In this document: piece by piece, positions 17,264 to 26,485 of the stretch | Layout: every line of letters begins with the position of its first letter | How positions within the stretch are numbered: the stretch's first letter is position 1 | Source: Roseomonas mucosa ATCC BAA-692 | GTDB taxonomy: Bacteria > Pseudomonadota > Alphaproteobacteria > Acetobacterales > Acetobacteraceae | DNA: 59,550 bases | Reading direction: 5' to 3' | Assembly (NCBI RefSeq): GCF_000622225.1 | Contig: NZ_JHWD01000022.1 | Coordinates: 1-59,550, forward strand | Program-made: the position numbers and the translations under genes | Notes under the pieces: model-generated | Database searches by the model: none | What the model was told of the DNA's origin: nothing | Seen by the model: the letters and a program-made list of their open reading frames with translations, nothing else

Positions 17264-20200
17264 CTACGGCGGCGAGATATCCGCCGGTCCTAGATAGGCG
17301 ATGTCGATCTTGCTGACATCCGTGGCTACCACAGCCCGGAGCAAACCGATCCGGTCTGGATTAAGCGCAGCCTGGAGGGTGCCAAGCGGCGCGGCGTCGG
17401 CAGAAAGTACGCGGGGTTGCCCGCCCCAGTAATGAACTTGGACCGGTGTGCCCGGAGGCGGCGGCGCTCCAAGCCAGTTAACCGACGCCCAATAACGCCG
17501 ATCAGCCCAGGTGCGGTTGTCAGCGGGCATGAAGCTGTTTGTGAACTCCGTCCAGATCGCCTTCGTCTCTGCGGTAGGCCAGTCGGGCAGAGCGCTCCAG
17601 GCGGCGACGGCGTCCGAATTGAGCCATTCCCGCAGCTCCTGTCCCGTCGTGAAGGTCGCTGCGGTGTCGGTGACTGCCTTGATCGCGGCAAGCCGCGAGT
17701 TGAAGCCGGCTTGGATCAGGATCGAGGCTGACCGATTGAGCGTGCCGGTCTCCACCGCAGGAACTGCTGCGCCAAGTTCGTGATCCTCCAGTAGAAGATC
17801 GAAAACGCCGACCGTGTCACCGTTGGCGGCCGCCCGAACGCGGATCGCCTCCATCGCCCAAGGCAGGCGATAGACGAGGCCGCCCTCTACAAATTGCAGG
17901 GTCTCAGAGGCCTGCGCTGCGCCCAGCGCCGCGAGCGGTTGGCCAAGCAGCCATGCGCGCAGGATGTCGCGCCAGTTCGCCGGCAGGGGATCGGGGGTGA
18001 AGGGATAGAAGGAGAAAACCCGTTCGGCGAGGCCGGCGATCGCAGTGATCGCCCCCTCGGTGTCTCCTTCGAGGATCGCGCCATTAGCTTGGATCAGGAG
18101 AAGATTGGCGTCGGCGGCGATGGCATCGAGCGCATGGCCTGTCGTCAGCCCAACCCCCGCGAGGAAGTAGCCGCGTCGTCCGGCGGCCGTCGACTGACTC
18201 CAAATGAGTCGGCTGCGGGACACGAGGCCGGCCTTCAGCACCTGTCGAACCTGCAGGTCCTGGCGCTGCAGACGGCGGTGCCACAGTGAGGATTGGAGGA
18301 TGTCGTCGAGGGCCGTCTCGATGCCCTCATCGGGAATGTCGTTTTCCCCGATGAGGCTCAAGATCGCCGTATCGAGCGTTGCGACATGTCGTTCCCAATC
18401 GGCGAGCGCGCGTTCGCGTTCTTCGGGCTTCTCGTTTGCGACTTCCGGGAAAGTCCAGGCGGCCGCGTTGTTGACGACGTACTCGACCAGCTGATTGAGG
18501 TCGCCGCCGATGCGCGAGCGCATTCGCGTCAACAGCATCGCGACAAGCCGCACGAGGCCGCTTTCCATCTCGCGCGCGCCGAGGTCGGTGATGAGGGCTT
18601 CCCAGTTGCGCCGCTTCTTGGCGATCTCGTCGAACATGGGGAAGAGAACGATGCCCTCGACATCGACATAAGCGCGGCCCGCGCGGCCGATGACGTTCTT
18701 GAACTCGCTGATCTCAATGCGCTCGCCAGCCCGGTGAAGGGAATACATGACGACGGCGGTGGCGGAGAGGTTGAGGCCCTGCGCCAAGGTCGGAGATGAG
18801 ATCGTGACCTTGAGAACATTCTCGCGTAGCAGGCGCTCGACCTCCTTTCGATAGGCGGTGGGGAGTGCGCCATGGTGAAGGGCGACACCGAGGCGAAGGC
18901 ATTTCAGGATTGCGCTATCGGCGCCCAGCCATTCCTCACCAAGCGCAATCGCCGTGTTCAGAAGGTTCGGGTCGGCCTCGAGCAAAGAGCGCAGGGCGCC
19001 GCGCTCATGCAAATCGACGATGACGTCCGCAAACGGCTCGACGCTGCGCCGCTCGGGGCAGAAGATCAGGACCGTCTGACCATCATCGACTAGCCGCCAG
19101 GCCGTCGCAAGGCAGAGTTCGCGCTGGTCGTCGGGAAAGAGACGGGTGCGCCGGCGCTTCGGCGGAATCCAGTTGGGTGGGGCCGCACCGGTGAGAAACC
19201 GCTGGACCCAGGGCCGCTCGTCGCCAACCCGCAGGTTGAGCCGCGCCGTTGGAGACGTCCAAACCACTTCACCGAACCGCAGCCGGGTCGGCCGCCAATC
19301 GTTCTTGATCAGCCCGCCCGGGTGATCGCGCCGCAACCAGGCGGCAAAGTCGTCGAGCTGGTCGCCATCTGGCAGGATCGCCGAAAGGCAGACGATCCGT
19401 CGCTCCTGCGCGTCCGGGCGACGAAGAAGCCGCTGGATCTGTACCTCGTAACGGACCTCACGCTCGTTGGGGCCGATCATATGCCCTTCGTCGAAGACCA
19501 GCAGACCGACATCGTCAAGGAGCGAGGGGTCGTTGCGCAGGGCGAAGTCGAGCTTCTCCGGCGTCGCGACCACGATGTTGCGCTCGCGGATGGCGTCCTC
19601 GTCGAAGCCGCTGACGCCGATGCTGCCATATAGGGCCGAGATGGTCTTGCCGAGCGGGCCGAAGGTCCGCTGCAACGTGGTCTCGGTCTGTGCCGACAGC
19701 GCGCGCAGCGGGGTGACGAAGACCACCCGCTTGCCGCCCGCTAGGCACCTTAGAATGCAGAGTTCGGCGATGCGGGTCTTGCCGGCGCTTGTCGGCAGCG
19801 ACACGACCAGGTCGTCGGACTGGTCGGCCGCCCGAGCGGCCGCCTCCGTCTGCGACGGCCAGAGGTCGATTTCCGCTTTCGGGCGACGCTGCAGTAATGC
19901 GATGAACAGCTCGCGCAGCGGCTGCCAGTCGGCTGCGGCACCACCGACCGGCTGAAGCGGAACCCTCTCGTGAAAGGTGCTTGACCAGAGATCCGAGAGG
20001 AGGTGGATCGCGACGCGATGCGCCCACCATTGCGGCAGCATGTTCATCTCGCTGCAGATCGCGAGGCTGGTGCGAAGCCGTTCGAGCGCTTGGTCGATCA
20101 GCGGCCGCTCGCCCCGTTCGAGAGCGAGCAGGAAGAGCGACATGGCGGCCATGAAGGCATCGGTGAGCGCGATATCGAGACCGTCGAAAAGGAAGTCGTT

Positions 20201-20782
20201 GCCGTCCTCGGGCGGGGCGGCAACGGCTTCGGCCTGATCGAGCTGAGCTTGGATGTCTGCGGCGATGCGTGCGTCGCTGCCTTGGCCGGAGGCGCGATAG
20301 TCGAGGACGCTGGAGCGCAGGGCGCCGAAATTGCGGCGCATCAACTGCGCGAGGGCCCGCTCGACCGGCGAAAAGTTCTCGTCGGTCTCGACGATGGCGA
20401 GCAGCGAATATGCGCGTGCCGACAGATGGGCGAGGTGATAGGCCCCAGCGGCCATGACGAAATGGAAGTCGCGATCGACCTCCTGGCGGTCGCCCTTGGC
20501 CATCACGGCTTCAAGCGCCGTGGCCGCCTGCTCGAAGGCGGTGCGCGCCTGGGCAGCGTCGCCGCCAAAGTCGCGAAGGCGCAAGCCAAGGCCCAGCAAG
20601 GCATAAGCGTAAGAATGAAGATCGTAGCTCAGTTGGGGCGCGAAGGCCGGTGCGTCGGCCGGAAGAGTGCCATCGCGCCAGATGATCGCGCGGGCCTGGC
20701 CGCGTGCGATCAGCCGCCCCCGGAAGCCGGCGGTCGCCGCTTCGGCGATGTCGGCCGCGATCGCTTCAGGGGTTGTTGGCAT
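17264..20782 (-). CDS. hamB: Hachiman-like helicase HamB
   Basis: A 1172-residue superfamily-2 helicase. Residues 1-300 are a helical repeat-like N-terminal region. The motor has Walker A LPTSAGKT (329-336), Walker B DEGH (431-434), motif III SAIL (468-471), and in the second RecA domain GLNLSATAV (670-678) and motif VI IGRAGR (699-704). The long C-terminal region (710-1172) is unassigned. In Hachiman antiphage defence HamB is a DNA-sensing helicase that holds and releases the HamA nuclease. It overlaps the hamA-like gene by 17 bp, as expected for the pair. A Ski2/Brr2-like helicase of another system is the alternative if the hamA call were wrong. Confidence 0.8.
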   Translation of the reverse strand: MPTTPEAIAADIAEAATAGFRGRLIARGQARAIIWRDGTLPADAPAFAPQLSYDLHSYAYALLGLGLRLRDFGGDAAQARTAFEQAATALEAVMAKGDRQEVDRDFHFVMAAGAYHLAHLSARAYSLLAIVETDENFSPVERALAQLMRRNFGALRSSVLDYRASGQGSDARIAADIQAQLDQAEAVAAPPEDGNDFLFDGLDIALTDAFMAAMSLFLLALERGERPLIDQALERLRTSLAICSEMNMLPQWWAHRVAIHLLSDLWSSTFHERVPLQPVGGAAADWQPLRELFIALLQRRPKAEIDLWPSQTEAAARAADQSDDLVVSLPTSAGKTRIAELCILRCLAGGKRVVFVTPLRALSAQTETTLQRTFGPLGKTISALYGSIGVSGFDEDAIRERNIVVATPEKLDFALRNDPSLLDDVGLLVFDEGHMIGPNEREVRYEVQIQRLLRRPDAQERRIVCLSAILPDGDQLDDFAAWLRRDHPGGLIKNDWRPTRLRFGEVVWTSPTARLNLRVGDERPWVQRFLTGAAPPNWIPPKRRRTRLFPDDQRELCLATAWRLVDDGQTVLIFCPERRSVEPFADVIVDLHERGALRSLLEADPNLLNTAIALGEEWLGADSAILKCLRLGVALHHGALPTAYRKEVERLLRENVLKVTISSPTLAQGLNLSATAVVMYSLHRAGERIEISEFKNVIGRAGRAYVDVEGIVLFPMFDEIAKKRRNWEALITDLGAREMESGLVRLVAMLLTRMRSRIGGDLNQLVEYVVNNAAAWTFPEVANEKPEERERALADWERHVATLDTAILSLIGENDIPDEGIETALDDILQSSLWHRRLQRQDLQVRQVLKAGLVSRSRLIWSQSTAAGRRGYFLAGVGLTTGHALDAIAADANLLLIQANGAILEGDTEGAITAIAGLAERVFSFYPFTPDPLPANWRDILRAWLLGQPLAALGAAQASETLQFVEGGLVYRLPWAMEAIRVRAAANGDTVGVFDLLLEDHELGAAVPAVETGTLNRSASILIQAGFNSRLAAIKAVTDTAATFTTGQELREWLNSDAVAAWSALPDWPTAETKAIWTEFTNSFMPADNRTWADRRYWASVNWLGAPPPPGTPVQVHYWGGQPRVLSADAAPLGTLQAALNPDRIGLLRAVVATDVSKIDIAYLGPADISPP

Positions 20783-21545
20783 CGGCGATCACTCGATCAT
20801 AAACCGCGCCGATGAAGGCGGCGTGCCCGTCGATGTATAGCCCAATGCCCCATTGGTTGATGGCGCCGGGATAGGCTTGAAGGGAAGCGGTCAGCAGCGC
20901 CTCGGGCGCGTTGCCGGAAAATGTGAATAGCAAATGCTTGACGCTCTGCGGCGGAATACCGTGCTTGAGTAGCGCGTCGTCGATCGCATCCGCCAGCGGC
21001 AGATTATCGAGTTCAAGCAAGCGGGCCGAGATAAAGGACAGGGCGTGCGCCGAAGGCAGTCCGCCGTCCTTGTCTAGGCCAGCACGCGCGTCGGTCAGGA
21101 CCTGGCCGGTGAGCGTGGCACGGCTCTTCGCTTCGGTCTTTAGGAAATGCAGGCGCTGCGACTGGGCGTCCTGCAGGATTCCGATCACGTCGTCGCCGCG
21201 CATCGCCATGTTGCGATGGTCCTTCCAACGCAGGCGCTTGATCGGAGCTCGGTAGCCGCCGCTATGCGCGTCGATCCATTCGGTCGCGTAGATCTCGCCA
21301 AGGTCGCCAGACCGGATTTGCTTGGTCGTCGGCAGTTTGCCTTCGATCAGCGCCGCAGCCGCGGGCTTGCCGAGCCTGGCGAGCGCGCGCGCCAATTGTT
21401 CTTCCGAGGCGTAGTGCGCGGGTACGATGGCGGCAGTCGCTTGAATGCCGGTGGCGAGGCTCGCCGCCTGTCCGGTCATCACCCGGCGATGGTGTGTCCC
21501 TACCGGCCCATCGACAGAGACGCACCAGTCATTGAACTGCGCCAT
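20766..21545 (-). CDS. hamA: Hachiman-like nuclease HamA (DUF1837)
   Basis: A 259-residue protein with a PD-(D/E)xK-type nuclease core: GDLGE (80-84), RGDDVIG (116-122) and TEAK (137-140), which fits the DUF1837 family defining HamA. In Hachiman, HamA degrades DNA when released by HamB. The ATG has GGGAGG about 10 bases upstream, and only 15 bp separate it from the preceding nuclease gene. It overlaps hamB by 17 bp. The pairing of a small DUF1837-like nuclease with a large helicase is the main support; the exact subfamily was not checked by profile. Confidence 0.72.
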   Translation of the reverse strand: MAQFNDWCVSVDGPVGTHHRRVMTGQAASLATGIQATAAIVPAHYASEEQLARALARLGKPAAAALIEGKLPTTKQIRSGDLGEIYATEWIDAHSGGYRAPIKRLRWKDHRNMAMRGDDVIGILQDAQSQRLHFLKTEAKSRATLTGQVLTDARAGLDKDGGLPSAHALSFISARLLELDNLPLADAIDDALLKHGIPPQSVKHLLFTFSGNAPEALLTASLQAYPGAINQWGIGLYIDGHAAFIGAVYDRVIADANNP

Positions 21546-21560
21546 CCTCGTCCCTCCCGG

Positions 21561-22367
21561 TCATTGAGGAAAGAGGTCGCGGACGCGCATGAACGGCGAG
21601 CCGGTTTCAGCGGCACGGCGCACCTTGCGTTCGAGAACTTGGGTGAGTGGGAGTTCACGGTCGAGCATCTCGTAGAGATCGAGCCCGTCCATGCAGATGA
21701 CGCGCTTGCCGCGCCCGAAGGCCGAAAGGCCCTCTTCAGTGAAGCCGCTGTTGCTGACGAACAGGCCGCGGGTCCAGGCGGCCTTTTGCTCGATCTTGCC
21801 ATGGAAGGTGTGCAGCTCGGCGACGCCCATCGGCTGGCCGTGCCACTTTGCCTCGACAAGGTAGGTCTCGCTTCCGAGTTGGAAGCTCCCGTCGATCTGC
21901 TCTCCCCGCAGCCGAAAAGGCTCTTGGGCCGCGAGGCCAAAGGCGTCGAACAGGCCTTTCAGGAATCCTTCGAAGGCATAGCCGCGCGCATGAGGTGCGA
22001 GCGTGGTGACGCGAAGGAGGTCGGACTTAATCTTCGCGACCGCTTGCCGATCGACAGGGGGAGGCGAAGGGCTCGCCGCAGGACGTTGGGGTGAGGCGCC
22101 GCCAGAAAGGCGGTTTATCAGTCCCTGATACCGCGCCTCCGCATTCGCGACGGGGTCAGCTCCGCCCGACCGGGCAAGATATTCGGAGCGATGCTCCCAG
22201 AGCGCGGTCAAGGCGCGGACGGCTGTCGAATCGTCGCAGGTCTGCAAGAAATAGCGCAGGCGCTTGCCCTTTGACCCTCCATTGGCCGAGTATTTCGGAT
22301 CGTCTATGTTGACCTTGAGCTCTGAGGCAAAGAAGTCCGAGAAGCTGGGATCGGAGAAATCCAGCAC
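21561..22367 (-). CDS. Mrr-like restriction endonuclease family protein
   Basis: A protein of at least 268 residues with a C-terminal Mrr-type PD-(D/E)xK nuclease domain: [18 protein letters not shown] (catalytic Asp) and YLVEAKW (ExK). The following [21 protein letters not shown] is typical of Mrr_cat proteins. The N-terminal part ([10 protein letters not shown] ... KGKRLRYFL) is a separate conserved-looking domain. The coordinates use the first canonical start, GTG 22367. However, the open frame extends upstream to about 22487 and encodes a plausible continuation ([19 protein letters not shown]) with no ATG, GTG or TTG in it. The real start may thus be a rare codon near 22439, preceded by GGGGAG. 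It lies between the AbiE toxin gene and hamA in one apparent operon. Confidence 0.8.
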   Translation of the reverse strand: MLDFSDPSFSDFFASELKVNIDDPKYSANGGSKGKRLRYFLQTCDDSTAVRALTALWEHRSEYLARSGGADPVANAEARYQGLINRLSGGASPQRPAASPSPPPVDRQAVAKIKSDLLRVTTLAPHARGYAFEGFLKGLFDAFGLAAQEPFRLRGEQIDGSFQLGSETYLVEAKWHGQPMGVAELHTFHGKIEQKAAWTRGLFVSNSGFTEEGLSAFGRGKRVICMDGLDLYEMLDRELPLTQVLERKVRRAAETGSPFMRVRDLFPQ

Positions 22368-22468
22368 GAAGCCGGGACCCCGGACGAAGTCGACGAGGTC
22401 GTCAATGAGGCGCAGGTCTATTGATCTAATCGAACTGATGTCCTTTCTCCCCAGCGGACAGCTTTGAG

Positions 22469-23506
22469 TTAGCTGTTGATCGTTTTTTCAAGCGCGGCAA
22501 TTCTCGCGAGTACGTCGTCGAATGAAAGCGGTGTCTGGTCAAACATCATCGGCATCATCGCCCGATAATCGGCTCGCAGATCTTTGGCCCGAGCGCCGTC
22601 CGGCATGAGCTGGAGCGTGCCTGGCCGTGCCGTTTCGTAATTGGCCCAACCCGAACGAAAGAACGTGGCTTTGTGGCGCGCTACCTGCACCAGCAAACCG
22701 AGATCGGCAGCGGCGGCTTGGCCGTCGTCCGTCTCGAGAAGCATGGCGAGGTCATAAAAGTGCCGCGAGAAATACAGCGGCGTGGGTGACCCGGCGGGGC
22801 GATGCGCCTCCGCATGGAGCGCGGTCGCCTTCTCCCAGAAGGTCCGCCTCGCTGACAGCACGGTCACGCTGGTGTCGGGATCGGTGAAGAAGTCTGGATA
22901 GTCGTCGGCCGCGTAGGGGCGGATGACTTTCTCCTCTGTCGGCCAGGGATCGCCGCGCGCGCCGAGCTCGAATTTCACGCGCGGCGTGATGTAGGCCATG
23001 CCTTCGTATTCGGCGGTAGGCAGCGCGGTCGGATAGTGGAAGTTGACGGTCTGCGCGTCACCGGCGTCTATCTCTAGCGACCACTCGCTTTCGGTCGGCT
23101 CACCGAGTTGTTCGACGATCGCGGCGCGAAGCGCTGGCAGAAGTCGCTCGGCGATGTGCTGCTCGACATCGCTGACTAGGTCGTCGATCAGCCGAGCCGC
23201 CTGCTTCTTGCTGATCCCCTCCTTATCGGGGTCGCGCTCGCCGGTGTATCCGAGTTCGGAACGGTCGAACGACAAGTCGATGTCCTCGGAGAATCGGCGA
23301 ATAGCGTTGAACGCTTTGGAGAGCGACGTGCCGCCCTTAAAAACGAGGGTTGCCGTGGTGCCCTTCGGTAGACCGAACAGGCGCTTCAGGCTCCAACATA
23401 CCCAGAAGTCCTTTTCGATGATCGTATTGGCGACGCCCCGCCCGGCGCCGGTCTCCCCGAAAAGAGCTGCACGATCGTCGGTGGGAAGGCGGGCGACATC
23501 ATCCAT
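22469..23506 (-). CDS. AbiEii/AbiGii-family nucleotidyltransferase toxin
   Basis: A 345-residue nucleotidyltransferase-fold toxin. It has the family motif GGTSL (58-62) followed by SEDIDLSF (73-80), whose aspartates bind metal, and downstream conserved blocks ([32 protein letters not shown]). AbiE type toxins modify a cellular target (tRNA in related MenT enzymes) and cause growth arrest on phage infection. The ATG at 23506 overlaps the antitoxin stop by 8 bases. The longer open frame upstream to 23662 lacks family similarity, so I reject it as start. It is the second gene of a five-gene defence operon. Confidence 0.88.
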   Translation of the reverse strand: MDDVARLPTDDRAALFGETGAGRGVANTIIEKDFWVCWSLKRLFGLPKGTTATLVFKGGTSLSKAFNAIRRFSEDIDLSFDRSELGYTGERDPDKEGISKKQAARLIDDLVSDVEQHIAERLLPALRAAIVEQLGEPTESEWSLEIDAGDAQTVNFHYPTALPTAEYEGMAYITPRVKFELGARGDPWPTEEKVIRPYAADDYPDFFTDPDTSVTVLSARRTFWEKATALHAEAHRPAGSPTPLYFSRHFYDLAMLLETDDGQAAAADLGLLVQVARHKATFFRSGWANYETARPGTLQLMPDGARAKDLRADYRAMMPMMFDQTPLSFDDVLARIAALEKTINS

Positions 23507-24128
23507 CGATATCGGCCACCGCTGCGTGGGCAATCGAGACGAGCGTGGGTCGCATCCAGGCGGGCGCTTGAACGGCGGTTGAGGCCAACGTCTTCTTGTC
23601 GTTGGCCGAAAGCCGGCGCGCCGCGACCTGCGCGACGTCAGCCGCCCGAACGGGGCCGACATGACGAAGCGCCTGAACCACCGTCCCGGCGGGGCTGCCC
23701 GGTGCGATCAGATGCTTGGGCGAGGCGTGACGAAGGTCGACGACGCGCTTTCCCAGCACGACGCGCCGCGACGGGCCGTCGGTCAGATAAGTGCTTTGTG
23801 CCGGGACCTGGGTCGAAAGGCCGAGCGCGTTCGCTGCGCGCGCTCCGGAGATCTGCACCTGCGAGCCGGTCTCCCGCGCAAGAGCGTGGGCGACATCGTC
23901 CGGCGCGGGTGACAACGCCCCAAGTTTCGGGTGCAGCTTGGGAAAGTCGTAAAGCCCACGCGCAAGCCGCCGGAGCTGTCCGCCCTTCACTAATCGGGAG
24001 AGTGCCTGATCGACAGAAGAGCGGGCGGCAACTGTGAGGAAGTCGCTAGGCGTGAAGACGCTGCCACGTCCGCTGGCGCGGACGCGTTTCATGAGCCGGT
24101 CGGGGACTGAGGCGTTTAGCGTCTTCAT
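23499..24128 (-). CDS. AbiEi/DUF6088-family antitoxin and autorepressor
   Basis: A 209-residue protein with an N-terminal winged helix (GSVFTPSDFL ... VDQALSRLVKGGQLRRLARGLYDFPK), then the AbiEi C-terminal domain (ISGARAANALGLSTQVPAQSTYLTDGPSR). These antitoxins both neutralise AbiEii and repress their own promoter. The ATG is immediately next to an inverted repeat (24129-24160), so no ribosome site is present and the mRNA may be leaderless. The overlapping toxin start is the normal arrangement of type IV pairs. Confidence 0.88.
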   Translation of the reverse strand: MKTLNASVPDRLMKRVRASGRGSVFTPSDFLTVAARSSVDQALSRLVKGGQLRRLARGLYDFPKLHPKLGALSPAPDDVAHALARETGSQVQISGARAANALGLSTQVPAQSTYLTDGPSRRVVLGKRVVDLRHASPKHLIAPGSPAGTVVQALRHVGPVRAADVAQVAARRLSANDKKTLASTAVQAPAWMRPTLVSIAHAAVADIDG

Positions 24129-24160
24129 ATGTCAGAAAATAAGGCAAGTTTTTCTGACAT
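24129..24160 (-). promoter_or_regulatory. Inverted-repeat operator of the AbiE-led operon
   Basis: Perfect 11-bp arms ATGTCAGAAAA (24129-24139) and TTTTCTGACAT (24150-24160) flank a 10-bp spacer. The repeat abuts the antitoxin start codon. On the minus strand, TTGCAT, 16 bases and TTATTT could form a promoter whose start point would fall at or near the ATG. Autorepression through inverted repeats is established for AbiEi. Confidence 0.65.
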
Positions 24161-24209
24161 GCAAGTGGCGGCATTCCTCGTCTAGAGTGCGACCGCCACT
24201 TGCTAAGCA

Positions 24210-25571
24210 TTACGCCGCGGCGCGTTGCTCGTCATTCGCCGCGCCGGCAGCGTCCGTTGCCGCAGCCTGCTGCAAGAAGCGAGCGAGTGCTGCGCGCCGA
24301 GAATCCCGATCCACGGCATAGGCAGTTTGTTTGAATTCAATGCCGTCTAGGAGGCCTTGGATGTAGCCGGAGATGGTATCAGCGGCCATGATCAGCGCCG
24401 TGTCGAGCGTGTGTATGTAGTTGCTGGTGACGGAGCCCTTCGAATGGCCGACCAGAGCAGCGATAGTGACCTCGGTAAAGCCGAGATCGTTTGCAATGCT
24501 GGCAAAGCTGTGCCGCAAGACGTGTGGTGTGATGTCGGCTAGCGGCGTTGCTTTGAAGATCTGGTCCCAGTGGTTAGGAAGGCTTCCGAACGCGTTGTCG
24601 TCGCCGTGTCCAGGAAACACGTAGGTTCCTGAGCGAGTTCTCCGGCTAGCTTCCAGGTATTCAACGACCGGTAGGCCGATCGGACGGATTGAGCTTCCTT
24701 CCTTGCTGTCAACGAGGCGGAGGCAGCTCGCGCTCGTGTCGGCTTCAGACCAAGCAAGCGTGACCATCTCCGTGCGGCGGCATCCTGTCAGCGCAAGCTG
24801 GCGGATGATGTCGACCGATAGCTCATACTTCTCATTCTCAGCAGCCTGCGTGAGAATTTCGCCGAGCAACCGATATTCGGCCTCGCTCAGCCGTCGTGCG
24901 CGCACGTTGTCCTTCGGCCGCCTCACACCGTGCGCTGGATTGGTATCGATGATGCCAGCCTCGACTGCATAGGTCAGTATTCCACCAAAAAGTCCGATGG
25001 TGCGCGTTGCTGTGCCCGCTCCACCTCGCACGATAGCGCGACCGCGAAGCTTTCTCGTCTTGACGCTGCAGCGGGTCTTGCCGGCCATGATGTCCTTCAG
25101 GGCCTTCGTGATGTCCGCTTTCACCAGATCCTTGACCCTGTGCGTACCAAGCAGAGGAATGATGTGGCGCTCGATGCGCCCCGTGTCGGAGAGAATGGTG
25201 CTGGCTTTCTTGGGGCGCCCGCCCTTTCCAAGAATGAGGCCGGCTTTAAGATCGGCGACGTAAAGGTCACACAGTTCCTTAACGGTAATCGCCTTGCTGT
25301 CGAGCTGCTTCTCTTCGGCCGGGTCGTCGCCTTGAGCGATCCTGCCCAACTGGACCTTCGCCTCTTGGCGAGCGCGCTCTGGTGTCCAGACGCCGTGCAA
25401 TCCGATTGTGAAGCGACGCGACCGCTTGCCGAGCCTGTACTGGATGACATAGCTGCGCTTGCCGGATGCGAATACTCGGAGGCCAAAGCCGGGCAGTTCG
25501 TCGTCCCAAATGACGTAATCTTTCGCGCGACTGTCCGCGGCGTCGACGACCCGTTTCGTGAGCTTAGGCAT
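24210..25571 (-). CDS. P4-type site-specific tyrosine integrase of the island
   Basis: A 453-residue integrase. The N-terminal DUF4102 arm-binding domain (LTKRVVDAADSRAKDYVIWDDELPGFGLRV) is followed by the core-binding and catalytic domains with R265 (TGCRRTE), HVLR (H350, R353), GH (H376) and nucleophile Y385 (SNYIH). All catalytic residues are present. These enzymes integrate islands at the 3' ends of tRNA genes. A tRNA-Arg 3' fragment lies 180 bp from the gene start, so this is the enzyme that placed the island. It is transcribed away from the att remnant. Confidence 0.95.
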   Translation of the reverse strand: MPKLTKRVVDAADSRAKDYVIWDDELPGFGLRVFASGKRSYVIQYRLGKRSRRFTIGLHGVWTPERARQEAKVQLGRIAQGDDPAEEKQLDSKAITVKELCDLYVADLKAGLILGKGGRPKKASTILSDTGRIERHIIPLLGTHRVKDLVKADITKALKDIMAGKTRCSVKTRKLRGRAIVRGGAGTATRTIGLFGGILTYAVEAGIIDTNPAHGVRRPKDNVRARRLSEAEYRLLGEILTQAAENEKYELSVDIIRQLALTGCRRTEMVTLAWSEADTSASCLRLVDSKEGSSIRPIGLPVVEYLEASRRTRSGTYVFPGHGDDNAFGSLPNHWDQIFKATPLADITPHVLRHSFASIANDLGFTEVTIAALVGHSKGSVTSNYIHTLDTALIMAADTISGYIQGLLDGIEFKQTAYAVDRDSRRAALARFLQQAAATDAAGAANDEQRAAA

Positions 25572-25602
25572 GGGCTTCCTCCGACCCTAGCGTTTCCTCT
25601 CG

Positions 25603-25622
25603 CGTAAGCACCACGTAAGCAC
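25603..25622. repeat. Direct repeats next to the integrase gene
   Basis: CGTAAGCAC occurs at 25603-25611 and again at 25614-25622, an 11-bp period that puts both on the same DNA face. Their place between integrase and att site fits arm-type integrase or excisionase binding sites. This is only a suggestion. Confidence 0.3.
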
Positions 25623-25750
25623 GCGGGCGAAAACAGTGGCGGGGAGAAGAGTAGCTTTGGCGGAGAAGAAGTGCAAATTGTTTAGCGTTTACAGGGAGAT
25701 AGGCGGACATCGGCGGCTCCTTGCGCTTATTGGCGGAGCTAGCCATATTC

Positions 25751-25796
25751 CCTCCGAAGGCAAAGGTCGTACGTTCGAATCGTATCGGGTCCGCCA
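25751..25796 (+). repeat. attR-type remnant: 3' part of tRNA-Arg(CCG)
   Basis: The stretch begins in the anticodon loop (CTCCGAA, anticodon CCG) and continues through the 3' anticodon strand, variable loop, a T arm with stem 5 pairs and loop TTCGAAT, the acceptor 3' strand CGGGTCC, and encoded GCCA. No matching 5' half exists upstream, so it is not a functional tRNA gene. It marks the right junction of the island. The intact tRNA-Arg should lie beyond the left edge of the window. Confidence 0.75.
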
Positions 25797-26485
25797 ATCT
25801 TTCCAATAGACTAGCGAGTTGTTGCCGCATCACTCGGCGGCCAGTGTCACCAGGGTGCCACCAAGCAGCCCTTGGTCACACGAAGAGCAGGCCCTCCGGC
25901 CTCGTCGCTTCCTGCTCATAGTCCAGCGGCCCGGCCTCGCTCGCCAGCGTTCGGTAGATCGCCATGACGACCACAGTGGCATCGTCGATCTTCCCGGCAG
26001 CCTTCGCCTTGCTGAACTTGATTTGCCAGCCTCGCCCTGCACCAGCCGGATATCGCTCCTTCCCAGCGCAACACAGGGTCGCGTCCTGCGCGAAACTAAC
26101 CGCCTGAGGATGGCACGCCCGATCTCCTTGCAAGGCGCGGACATGGAAGCATGCCGGCAACAGGAGGTTTTCCCCCGGAAAAGTGTTCTGACGGCACTTC
26201 GCTCGCTAGAATGGGCGAACGGGCTTTTCGCCCGCCGGGACGGAAACCCTCCCTGCACGGGGGGGGGCGAGCAATGTTGATACCCCTGGCAGCATCGAAG
26301 GCCGGTCTTCTTCTGGACGCGAGTGTGCTATTGGCGCGGACAGCCATTGCCGAAAGCCCTCTCGATCTGTGGTCAGGCTGAGCACGCGGGTATCAGCCGC
26401 TTTCGCTTGTGCTACTGCATCAGGCTGATAACATGGCTATCAACGGCTAATGGGCCGCCAAGCACATCAGTAACGGTGCTACCAT
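25797..26485. other. Gene-poor junction region with decayed fragments
   Basis: No intact gene is supported. On the minus strand, 25876-26040 encodes WQIKFSKAKAAGKIDDATVV and a downstream YEQEATRPEGLLFV end, which resembles the C-terminus of phage terminase large subunits; the frame upstream is not coherent. An eight-G run occurs at 26260-26267. This is probably debris from earlier insertions at the tRNA site. Confidence 0.35.

Noticed and set aside
25751-25796. Functional tRNA-Arg gene
   Set aside because: Only the anticodon loop onward is present. No 5' acceptor strand or D arm precedes it, so it is an attachment-site remnant.
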